8,992 nucleotides of DNA from JBIQLO01 sp044464175 (GTDB lineage: Bacteria > Planctomycetota > Phycisphaerae > Tepidisphaerales > Tepidisphaeraceae), in assembly GCA_044464175.1 (NCBI GenBank), contig JBIQLO010000167.1, positions 1 through 8,992 of the forward strand. Reading direction: 5' to 3'. A program made the position numbers and the translations under genes. A model generated the notes under the pieces. That model did not search any database. It had not been told where the DNA came from and saw nothing but the letters and a program-made list of their open reading frames with translations. Below, piece by piece: positions 1 to 4,890 of the stretch. Numbering within the stretch: position 1 is the stretch's first letter; each line of letters begins with the position of its first letter.

Positions 1-3
1 TAA

Positions 4-51
4 AGCCCGTGCAGGGTTCGCTTCACACTTTTGCAAGGCGAAGCACGGGCT
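4..51. repeat. REP-like imperfect hairpin element
   Basis: A nine-base arm AGCCCGTGC at 4-12 is the exact reverse complement of GCACGGGCT at 43-51. Inside it a second helix pairs TTCGC at 17-21 with GCGAA at 38-42, leaving AGGG (13-16) as a bulge and 22-37 as the loop. The two helices are contiguous on the 3' side (38-51), which is what a folded RNA or a cruciform-forming repeat would show. Nothing in the flanks looks like a transposase, and there is no T-run after the hairpin, so a terminator reading is weak. A dispersed REP-like palindrome, or the 3' end of an unseen upstream gene's transcript, are the likelier explanations. Whether it recurs in the genome cannot be seen here. Confidence 0.5.
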
Positions 52-248
52 ACCAGCCCGGGGGATGTTTGCGCACGACCGTGGACCGTGCTCGGTCGAT
101 CCTTTCCAATTCAAATATCATCGCTGCTTAATCGTCCGGGTGCCCCAAGCCAGCTTTCATGCATGCCCCGTGCTCCGGAAACGCCAGCAACAGCACAATG
201 AGGCGGGGATTGTTTTCGTTTTGATAAGAGGAGTTTACATTCTTTGAA

Positions 249-971
249 ATGCCTGATTCCCAATCCAATCCCGCAATGGATGACATCGAACCGACGAAAC
301 TGCAGGTGTCGAAAAAGAATCGCTCCAAGGGAATTTTTCCGCTGTTCCTTATCCTCCTCTCTTTGATTATTTCGACCGCCGGTGTTCTGGCGGCGCGGGG
401 CAACGGCGCGCCGCCGTCCTTGTATTTCATTGCCGCGCTGATTCTGTTTCCACTTTTGGCAAGCCACATCGGACGGTTCTTTCGGCGAAGGCGACTGGCG
501 GAACTGATCGTCCTCGTGCTCTGCGGCCTGGTGTGCATGGCGATTGCCTGGCGCACGTCTCGCGTCGCGCCGCGGGAAGTATTCATTCACATCTTCAAAA
601 TACCGCCCCCGCCCTCGGCCACGGCCATGGAATCGCGCAAACAGTGGTACGATGGACGAATCTGGCTCCTCCGGTGTGACTTGTCACAGAGCGATTTTCA
701 ATCGCTGGTTGCGTCGGCCGGCCTGAAGAAGGTGGAACTGGACGAAACGGACTCGGAGTCACTCGCCTATGTGTTGAACTCGCGATGGAAGACGGAAATC
801 CTGACGTGGTCCGGCATTGCATACGGCTTCTGGCCGCAAACACAGCCTGAGGGGGACATTGAGATTTACCATGCGGCGGATGCGGGTCAGGCTGATAACG
901 GAGATGTGATAGCAACAAACATCTTCCGCAGCAAAACCACCGGGCGCACTTGGATCGTCCGACTTGATTGA
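249..971 (+). CDS. hypothetical membrane protein, three N-terminal TM helices plus soluble C-terminal domain
   Basis: I do not recognise a named family. The 240-residue product has a polar N-terminus (1-28), hydrophobic segments at about 29-48, 57-77 and 83-101, and a cluster of arginines at 77-82 between helices two and three, which by the positive-inside rule puts that loop in the cytoplasm. The C-terminal soluble part (about 102-240) would then be extracytoplasmic. It contains a proline run (119-122) followed by a mixed alpha/beta-looking stretch with WLLRCDLSQSDFQSLVASAG at about 139-158. That pattern (strand, short Asp-rich turn, helix ending in a glycine) is one I associate with small hypothetical membrane-anchored proteins; this is an impression, not an identification. 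ATG 249 is chosen because TAA at 225-227 closes the frame just upstream and AAGAGGAG at 226-233 is a good Shine-Dalgarno, though its 15-nt spacing is long. ATG 285 is a possible shorter start. The gene is less GC-rich than its neighbours and stands alone. Confidence 0.72.
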   Translation: MPDSQSNPAMDDIEPTKLQVSKKNRSKGIFPLFLILLSLIISTAGVLAARGNGAPPSLYFIAALILFPLLASHIGRFFRRRRLAELIVLVLCGLVCMAIAWRTSRVAPREVFIHIFKIPPPPSATAMESRKQWYDGRIWLLRCDLSQSDFQSLVASAGLKKVELDETDSESLAYVLNSRWKTEILTWSGIAYGFWPQTQPEGDIEIYHAADAGQADNGDVIATNIFRSKTTGRTWIVRLD

Positions 972-1007
972 TGCGAAGCCCATCCCCGCCCCGTCGAACG
1001 CTCCCCT

Positions 1008-1031
1008 AAAATGTTCCGCGCGAAACATTTT
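1008..1031. repeat. near-perfect 24-bp palindrome after the hypothetical membrane protein gene
   Basis: AAAATGTT at 1008-1015 is the exact reverse complement of AACATTTT at 1024-1031. Between them, CG and GC at 1017-1018 and 1021-1022 also pair, leaving only the 1016/1023 pair mismatched. It starts 37 bases after the stop codon at 971. The stem ends in TTTT (1028-1031), so it could act as a weak bidirectional terminator, but the stem is mostly A/T and most of the T-run lies inside it. A dyad operator, or part of the repeat cluster that follows at 1035-1178, are alternatives. Confidence 0.45.
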
Positions 1032-1033
1032 CC

Positions 1034-1071
1034 TTGCGCTGCGCTGTTTGGCGACAAAACGCGCAGCGCAA
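1034..1071. repeat. palindromic element, copy 1
   Basis: GCGCTGCGC at 1036-1044 and GCGCAGCGC at 1061-1069 are exact reverse complements. The stem extends outward by two more pairs (TT 1034-1035 with AA 1070-1071) to 11 bp, around a 16-nt loop (1045-1060) containing TTTGGCGACAAA. The same element appears again at 1145-1178 in the opposite orientation, shown by the loop reading as its reverse complement there. Two inverted palindromes a short distance apart are the arrangement of REP doublets (BIME-like) or of the ends of a small non-autonomous element. No transposase or RAYT gene is visible. Confidence 0.65.
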
Positions 1072-1144
1072 AAACAGGCAAAAAACTTCCTGAAAAAAAG
1101 AATTATCGCCCCTGCCGCTATCAAAAACCGCGATTTCAAAAATA

Positions 1145-1178
1145 GCGCTGCGCGCTTTGTCGCCAAAACGCGCAGCGC
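1145..1178. repeat. palindromic element, copy 2 (inverted relative to copy 1)
   Basis: GCGCTGCGC at 1145-1153 pairs exactly with GCGCAGCGC at 1170-1178, plus a G-C pair at 1154/1169, giving a 10-bp stem. The loop contains TTTGTCGCCAAA, the exact reverse complement of TTTGGCGACAAA in the loop of copy 1. Copy 2 is therefore an inverted copy of the whole element and not merely another GC palindrome. A competing short helix (1116-1121 with 1142-1147) overlaps its 5' edge. The 73 bases between the copies are A-rich and show no gene. Confidence 0.65.
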
Positions 1179-1343
1179 CCCCCGTAAAGGTAGAGGAGCT
1201 AATAAAAGTAGCTAAACGAATGATCCGCTTCCGCCGTCCGCCTTTCCCGATCCCCTTGCCCGCCCCCTGGGTACCCCGCGCCCCTGCGCCCCAATCCCAC
1301 CCCGGCCAAACCACCCTTCCGCCATCATGCCTTCTGTCTTCTC

Positions 1344-1367
1344 CCTCCGTGCCTTCGTGCCTCCGTC
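1344..1367 (+). repeat. three tandem 8-bp units CCTCCGTG-like
   Basis: CCTCCGTG (1344-1351), CCTTCGTG (1352-1359) and CCTCCGTC (1360-1367) follow each other without a gap; each flanking unit differs from the consensus by at most one base. The tract lies in the C-rich leader of the aminotransferase gene. A slippage-generated simple repeat is the plainest reading. No regulator-binding role can be argued from the sequence alone. Confidence 0.6.
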
Positions 1368-1388
1368 CCTACGACAACTTGTCATCCA

Positions 1389-1425
1389 AACCCAAACGAA
1401 CCAAACCCAATCCCTCCCTGGCGCT
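1389..1425 (+). repeat. 37-bp leader repeat, copy A (A/C-rich)
   Basis: Its first 22 bases (1389-1410, built on AAACGAACCAAACCCA) are identical to the reverse complement of 8953-8974, and its last eight, CTGGCGCT (1418-1425), are identical to the reverse complement of 8938-8945. The short TCCC-rich link between differs by one insertion, one deletion and one substitution. Both copies are 37 bp. The core 16-mer is seen a third time at 1471-1486. This copy lies about 190 bp upstream of the aminotransferase start. Confidence 0.7.
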
Positions 1426-1470
1426 CTCCAAATGCGCTTTTTCACCCCGACACCACCACGACGTTTTACG

Positions 1471-1486
1471 AAACGAACCAAACCCA
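1471..1486 (+). repeat. core of the leader repeat, partial copy B
   Basis: AAACGAACCAAACCCA here is identical to 1394-1409 and, reversed, to 8954-8969. What follows is pyrimidine-rich but not the CTGGCGCT end of the full repeat, so only the core is shared. It is in the same orientation as copy A, 77 bases downstream of it. Confidence 0.6.
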
Positions 1487-1608
1487 TTCTCCCGTCTCCC
1501 TCTCGCTGCCCCCGCATCCCGAATCTTGGAACTCGAATCCCCAATTCCCTCTACCCGTTTGATTTTTCGCCCCCGCCGCCGCATCATGACGAGCGCAAAT
1601 TTTAGCCG

Positions 1609-1615
1609 AAAGGAA
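1609..1615 (+). promoter_or_regulatory. ribosome-binding site of the aminotransferase gene
   Basis: AAAGGAA ends two bases before ATG 1618. The match to the anti-Shine-Dalgarno is short and its spacing tight, but it is the only purine-rich patch in a leader otherwise poor in G, which supports ATG 1618 as the start. Confidence 0.5.
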
Positions 1616-1617
1616 CC

Positions 1618-2871
1618 ATGAGCGACTCCAATGACAAACTGGCGATCGACGGCGGGCCCAAGACCCGTGAAAAACCCTGGCCCGCCCGCCACCTCTTCGG
1701 CCAGGAGGAGAAGCAGGCCGCCATCGACCTGTTCGACAAGGCCATCGCCTCCGGCAACGCCTTTGGCTACAACGGTCCCGACGAGGAGGCCTACTGCCAG
1801 GAATTCGCCCAGACCCTCGGCGGCGGCTATGCCGACGGCGTCAATTCCGGCTCCAGTGCGGTCTATGTCGCCCTGCGCTCCCTCGATCTGGAGCCCTTCA
1901 CCGAGGTGATTGTTCCCCCCATCAGCGATCCCGGCGGGTTCATGCCCGTGCCGCTCATGAACTGCATCCCCGTCCCGGCCGACGCCGCCCCCGGTTCCTA
2001 CAACACGGCCGCCGAGCAGATCGCCGCCCGCATCACCCCGCGCACCAGCGCCATCCTCATCGCCCACATCGCCGGCATCCCCGTGGACATGGACCCCGTT
2101 CTGGAGCTGGCCAAATCCAAAGGCCTTCCCGTTGTCGAGGACTGCGCCCAGGCCCATGGCGCCACCTACAAGGGCAAGCCCGTCGGCACCCTTGGAACCG
2201 TCGCCGCCTTCTCCACCATGTTCGGCAAGCATCACGCCACCGGCGGCCAGGGGGGCGTCGTCTTCTCTCGCGATGAGAAGATCTACTGGGCGGCCCGCCG
2301 CGCCGCCGACCGCGGCAAGCCCTTCGGCATCGAAGGGGCCGCCGGCAATGTGCTGGCCTCCATCAATCTCAACTCCAACGACCTCAACGCCGCCATCGGG
2401 CGCGTGCAGCTCAAAAAGCTGCCCCGGATCGTGGAGAATCGCCGCAAGTTCGCCGCCGCCGTTGCCCAGGGATGCCAGTCCACCCGATCGACCAGGCTTC
2501 TCACCGGTCCCGCCGACAGCGCGCCCAGTTACTGGTTCCTCATCTTCCAGTTCAATGGCGATGCCATCGGCGTCTCAAAGGACCAGTTCGCCAAGGCGCT
2601 GGAGGCCGAGGGGCTTCCCTTCCGCCCCACTTATTCCAACACCATGACCGCCGCCCCCTGGTACAAGCAGCGCCGCGTCTTCGGCACCAGCCGCCTTCCC
2701 TGGAGCAGCCCCCAGTACAAGGGCAATCCCGATCAGGAATATCCCCTGCCCAATACGCTGGCCACCGACGCAAGCTGCTTCAACCTCTTCATCCATGAAA
2801 ACTGCGGCGAGCAGGAAGCCGCCGATGTGGTCCGGGCCATCAAGAAAGTGGAAAAAGCATACGCAAAATAA
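1618..2871 (+). CDS. DegT/DnrJ/EryC1/StrS family PLP-dependent aminotransferase
   Basis: The 417-residue product is a fold-type I PLP enzyme of the sugar and secondary-metabolite aminotransferase family, which usually transfers an amino group from glutamate or glutamine to a keto-sugar or cyclitol-like acceptor in the cytoplasm. Visible landmarks are VNSGSSAVYVAL (75-86) at the phosphate-binding position, IAHIAGIPVDMDPV (148-161), VVEDCAQAHGATYKGKPVGT (172-191) with Asp175 to contact the PLP nitrogen and Gln178 to stack on the ring, and FSTMFGKHHATGGQGG (198-213) with Lys204 as the Schiff-base lysine. NLNSNDLNAAIGRVQL (250-265) matches the family's conserved C-terminal-half motif. Length is at the upper end of the family norm and all key residues are present. 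The acceptor cannot be read: no sugar nucleotidyltransferase, dehydratase or glycosyltransferase lies nearby. Downstream, a hotdog thioesterase starts 78 bp after the stop, in the same direction. Confidence 0.93.
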   Translation: MSDSNDKLAIDGGPKTREKPWPARHLFGQEEKQAAIDLFDKAIASGNAFGYNGPDEEAYCQEFAQTLGGGYADGVNSGSSAVYVALRSLDLEPFTEVIVPPISDPGGFMPVPLMNCIPVPADAAPGSYNTAAEQIAARITPRTSAILIAHIAGIPVDMDPVLELAKSKGLPVVEDCAQAHGATYKGKPVGTLGTVAAFSTMFGKHHATGGQGGVVFSRDEKIYWAARRAADRGKPFGIEGAAGNVLASINLNSNDLNAAIGRVQLKKLPRIVENRRKFAAAVAQGCQSTRSTRLLTGPADSAPSYWFLIFQFNGDAIGVSKDQFAKALEAEGLPFRPTYSNTMTAAPWYKQRRVFGTSRLPWSSPQYKGNPDQEYPLPNTLATDASCFNLFIHENCGEQEAADVVRAIKKVEKAYAK

Positions 2872-2879
2872 GGAGAGGG
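2872..2879 (+). promoter_or_regulatory. Shine-Dalgarno-like GGAGAGGG placed 5' of a hairpin, probably serving the thioesterase gene
   Basis: GGAGAGGG directly follows the aminotransferase stop codon and abuts the first base of the long hairpin at 2880. No other purine-rich site lies before ATG 2950, where the sequence is only A, C and T. If the hairpin is folded, the distance from this site to the ATG is just the nine bases 2941-2949, a normal Shine-Dalgarno spacing. In linear sequence the spacing is 70 bases, far too long. Assignment to the thioesterase is therefore an inference from geometry. Confidence 0.5.
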
Positions 2880-2940
2880 TTATTTGTTTTTGGTTGTTTG
2901 TTGTTTGAATTTTCAAAAACAAACAACCAAAAACAAATAA
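2880..2940. repeat. long near-perfect inverted repeat (23-bp arms, extended to the tip) between two genes
   Basis: Bases 2880-2902 are the exact reverse complement of 2918-2940, 23 bp without mismatch. After one unpaired G (2903), 2904-2909 pairs with 2912-2917, so almost the whole 61-base segment forms one hairpin with a tip of two bases (four when sterically relaxed). The left arm is nearly only G and T and the right arm nearly only A and C; five of the 23 pairs are G-C. There is no T-run beyond the 3' arm, so it is not a standard intrinsic terminator. An eight-base ACAAATAA of the right arm (2933-2940) is repeated as ACAAATAA at 2940-2947, overlapping by one base. See the finding on ribosome-site bypass. 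Confidence 0.85.
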
Positions 2941-2949
2941 CAAATAACC

Positions 2950-3441
2950 ATGCCCTCGATCGAACTCCCCCACACCGACGGCTGTCTTGTTTGCGGGCGC
3001 ACCAATCCCCACGGCCTGCACCTGCACCTGAGCGTTGATCCCGATACCGGGCTGGTCAGTGTCCCCTACGCCCCCAGCGTGGATCACATCGGCTTTGCCG
3101 GCATCGTCCATGGCGGCATACTTGCCACCGTGCTGGATGAGGCGATGGTCTGGGCCGCCACCTGGCCGATCCAGCGCTTCTGCGTCTGCGGCGAAATGAC
3201 CGTCCGCTTCCGCCGCAGCGCCACCGTCGGCGACACCCTGACCATCACCGCCCGCGTCGATTCCAACCGCCCCCGCCTGGTGACGACCACCGGCGAAATC
3301 CGCGACGCCCAGGACAATGTGTTGGCCACCGCCACCGGCAAATATGTCCCCATGCCCCCGGACCAGAGCCGGACCATGTTCCAAACCATGATCCGCGAAC
3401 CCCACACCGCCCGGGCCTACGATTGGCTGACGGAAGGATAA
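2950..3441 (+). CDS. PaaI-type hotdog-fold acyl-CoA thioesterase
   Basis: The 163-residue product belongs to the 4HBT/PaaI branch of the hotdog superfamily, which hydrolyses acyl- or aryl-CoA thioesters in the cytoplasm, normally as a dimer or tetramer. GIVHGGILATVLDEAM (51-66) is the signature: HGG at 54-56 at the start of the hot-dog helix and the acidic pair Asp63-Glu64, the usual position of the catalytic carboxylate. VRFRRSATVGDTLTITARV (85-103) matches the central strands, where these proteins typically have a vRf.rp...Gd.l...a pattern. The N-terminal CLVCGRTNPHGL (12-23) is the Cys-x2-Cys, Asn-Pro, Gly-Leu lead-in common in this subfamily. ATG 2950 is the first possible start, since TAA at 2938-2940 is in frame, and it places that motif correctly. 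It is preceded by A/C-rich DNA with no adjacent ribosome site; see the hairpin at 2880-2940. Substrate is unknown. Confidence 0.9.
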   Translation: MPSIELPHTDGCLVCGRTNPHGLHLHLSVDPDTGLVSVPYAPSVDHIGFAGIVHGGILATVLDEAMVWAATWPIQRFCVCGEMTVRFRRSATVGDTLTITARVDSNRPRLVTTTGEIRDAQDNVLATATGKYVPMPPDQSRTMFQTMIREPHTARAYDWLTEG

Positions 3442-3456
3442 TCCCCCACAATCCGC

Positions 3457-3471
3457 CCGCAGTGCGGTTTT
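3457..3471 (+). terminator. possible weak intrinsic terminator or attenuator after the thioesterase gene
   Basis: CCGC (3457-3460) and GCGG (3464-3467) form a 4-bp GC stem with a 3-nt loop, followed at once by TTTT (3468-3471). It lies 15 bases after the thioesterase stop. The stem is short for a terminator, so read-through into the dipeptidase gene is likely even if it acts. Confidence 0.22.
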
Positions 3472-3502
3472 CTGACTTTCTCTGTCTACTGACTTCTCTC
3501 CC
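3472..3502 (+). repeat. short direct repeat in the pyrimidine-rich leader of the dipeptidase gene
   Basis: CTGACTTTCTCTGT (3472-3485) and CTGACTTCTCTCCC (3489-3502) share CTGACTT and a CTCT run, offset by one base. The whole leader 3468-3508 is pyrimidine-rich and has no Shine-Dalgarno before ATG 3509. It resembles the other G-poor leaders in this window in composition but not in exact sequence. Confidence 0.4.
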
Positions 3503-3508
3503 ATTCCC

Positions 3509-4870
3509 ATGCTCGACAAAATCCTCAACACCATCGACCAGCAGCGGGAGGCCTCCCTCGAAGGCCTCAAGGACTTTCTGCGCATCCCCAGCGTCAGCAC
3601 GCGGCGGGAACACAATGAGGACATGCGGCGCTGCGCCGATTGGCTGGCCGCCCAACTGAGCGAGGCGGGCATGAGCGTGGAGGTCGCCCCCACCGCTGGC
3701 CATCCCGCCGTCCTGGCCAAGAGCCCCCGCCAGGCCGACCGCCCCACCGTGCTGGTCTACGGCCACTACGATGTCCAGCCCCCGGAGCCGCTGGAGCAAT
3801 GGAAAACCCCTCCGTTCGAGCCGGCCATCCGCGACGGCGCGATCTTCGCCCGCGGGGCCGCCGACGATAAAGGGCAGGTCTGGACCCACGTCCAGGCCGC
3901 CCGCGCCTGGGAGCGCCATGGGGGCGCCCCGGTCAACCTGATCTTCCTGATCGAAGGGGAGGAGGAAATCGGCAGCCCCAACCTCGGCGCGTTCATGCGC
4001 GAGCGCAAGGAGGAACTGAAAGCCGATATCGCCGTCATCAGCGATACGAGCCAGTACGCCCCCGGCATTCCCGCCGTCACCTATGGACTCAAGGGGCTGG
4101 TTTACATGGAGGTCTTCCTGAGCGCCGCCAGCCATGACCTCCACAGCGGCGTCTATGGCGGGGCGGTGCCCAATCCGGCCAACGCCCTTTGCCAACTGCT
4201 GGCGACCCTGCATGACGCCGAGGGGCGCGTGAATCTACCCGGCTTCTATGACGAGGTCCTCCCCCTGTCCGATGCCGAGCGCGCCCAGTGGCGCAACCTT
4301 CCCTTTGATGAAGAGGCGTTCAAAAGCGCCCTGGGACTCGCCACGCTCACCGGCGAGCCGGGCTACTCCACCATCGAGCGGAAATGGGCCCGCCCCACCT
4401 GCGACATCAACGGCCTGACCAGCGGCTATCAGGGTGAAGGGGCCAAGACCATCATCCCCGCCATCGCCAGCGCCAAGGTTTCCATGCGGCTGGTTCCCAA
4501 CCAGGACCCGGCCAAAATCCAGGCCGCCTTTGAGCAGGCGCTGCGTGACCGCTGCCCACCCGGCGTCAGGATCGAATTCAAGCAGCACGGCCTGGCCGAT
4601 CCGGTCCTGGTCCCCATCGACTCCGAAGCGATGCAACGGGCCGCCGAGGCGCTGCGCATCGGCTTCCAGACCGAGCCCACCCTCATGCGCGAAGGGGGCA
4701 GCATCCCGGTTGTGGGGATGATCAAGTCCATCCTCGGCATCGACACGCTGCTGCTGGGATTCGGCCTCCCCACCGACCGAATCCACTCCCCCAATGAGAA
4801 CTTCAACCTCGACGCCCTCCACCACGGCACCCGTTCGGCCGCGGCGCTCTACCAGAAGTTGATCGACTAG
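3509..4870 (+). CDS. M20 family metallodipeptidase (ArgE/DapE/CPG2/CNDP type)
   Basis: The 453-residue product is a cytoplasmic di-zinc peptidase of the M20 family, closest by motif to bacterial broad-specificity dipeptidases and the carnosinase/CNDP group, which cleave dipeptides for amino-acid recycling. All metal and catalytic positions are visible: His86 and Asp88 in VYGHYDVQPPEP, bridging Asp119 in RGAADDKGQ, the general base Glu152 and ligand Glu153 in EGEEEIGS (149-156), Asp179 in ISDT, His212 in HDLHSGVYGG of the dimerisation lid, and His426 in DRIHSPNENF. The sequence from 191 (TYGLKGLVYMEV) to about 390 corresponds to the lid domain inserted between the two halves of the catalytic domain. 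Length and order are normal. It follows the thioesterase by 67 bp. ATG 3509 lacks a Shine-Dalgarno, but the N-terminus aligns with the family, so the start is probably right. The gene converges on ccsA with 20 bp between stops. Confidence 0.95.
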   Translation: MLDKILNTIDQQREASLEGLKDFLRIPSVSTRREHNEDMRRCADWLAAQLSEAGMSVEVAPTAGHPAVLAKSPRQADRPTVLVYGHYDVQPPEPLEQWKTPPFEPAIRDGAIFARGAADDKGQVWTHVQAARAWERHGGAPVNLIFLIEGEEEIGSPNLGAFMRERKEELKADIAVISDTSQYAPGIPAVTYGLKGLVYMEVFLSAASHDLHSGVYGGAVPNPANALCQLLATLHDAEGRVNLPGFYDEVLPLSDAERAQWRNLPFDEEAFKSALGLATLTGEPGYSTIERKWARPTCDINGLTSGYQGEGAKTIIPAIASAKVSMRLVPNQDPAKIQAAFEQALRDRCPPGVRIEFKQHGLADPVLVPIDSEAMQRAAEALRIGFQTEPTLMREGGSIPVVGMIKSILGIDTLLLGFGLPTDRIHSPNENFNLDALHHGTRSAAALYQKLID

Positions 4871-4890
4871 CGAGTCGGACGCCGGCCTGC

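Larger units (their letters stand above)
972..1617. other. intergenic region, about 650 bp, palindromes then C-rich G-poor leader
   Basis: No convincing gene is seen. Open frames cross it, but their translations are low-complexity Pro/Arg/Ser strings with no domain features. Two parts are distinguishable. The first, 972-1180, is A-rich with three palindromes (listed separately). The second, about 1210-1600, is strongly C-over-G biased on the plus strand: in 1221-1320 I count roughly 17 G in 100 bases, with C making up about half. It contains an 8-bp tandem repeat, two copies of a CGAACCAAACCCA-type motif and long pyrimidine runs. An A/C- and pyrimidine-rich leader of this kind would stay largely unstructured as RNA. 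No sigma-70-like promoter with both boxes was recognised, so the transcription start of the downstream aminotransferase is unknown. Confidence 0.7.

Noticed and set aside
111..590. Minus-strand frames overlapping the first membrane protein gene
   Set aside because: Two overlapping frames on the same strand both lack hydrophobic or domain signals, whereas the plus-strand frame has clear membrane helices and a ribosome site.
1157..1621. A 154-codon plus-strand frame in the 972-1617 gap as a possible gene
   Set aside because: The product is Pro/Arg/Ser low-complexity, it begins inside a palindromic repeat, and it has no ribosome site or domain features. Its length follows from the C-rich composition.
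1369..2235. A 288-codon minus-strand open frame across the aminotransferase 5' end
   Set aside because: The Gly/Asp/Val-rich translation is typical of an antisense shadow. The plus-strand frame there contains conserved PLP-enzyme motifs.
2575..4213. Long minus-strand frames opposite the thioesterase and dipeptidase
   Set aside because: Both lie over strongly conserved plus-strand genes and their translations are low-complexity with no recognisable family.
1618..4870. The aminotransferase, thioesterase and dipeptidase as a new biosynthetic or defence system
   Set aside because: All three are complete members of common families with normal catalytic residues. No carrier protein, ligase, transporter or effector accompanies them, so adjacency alone does not support a shared system.
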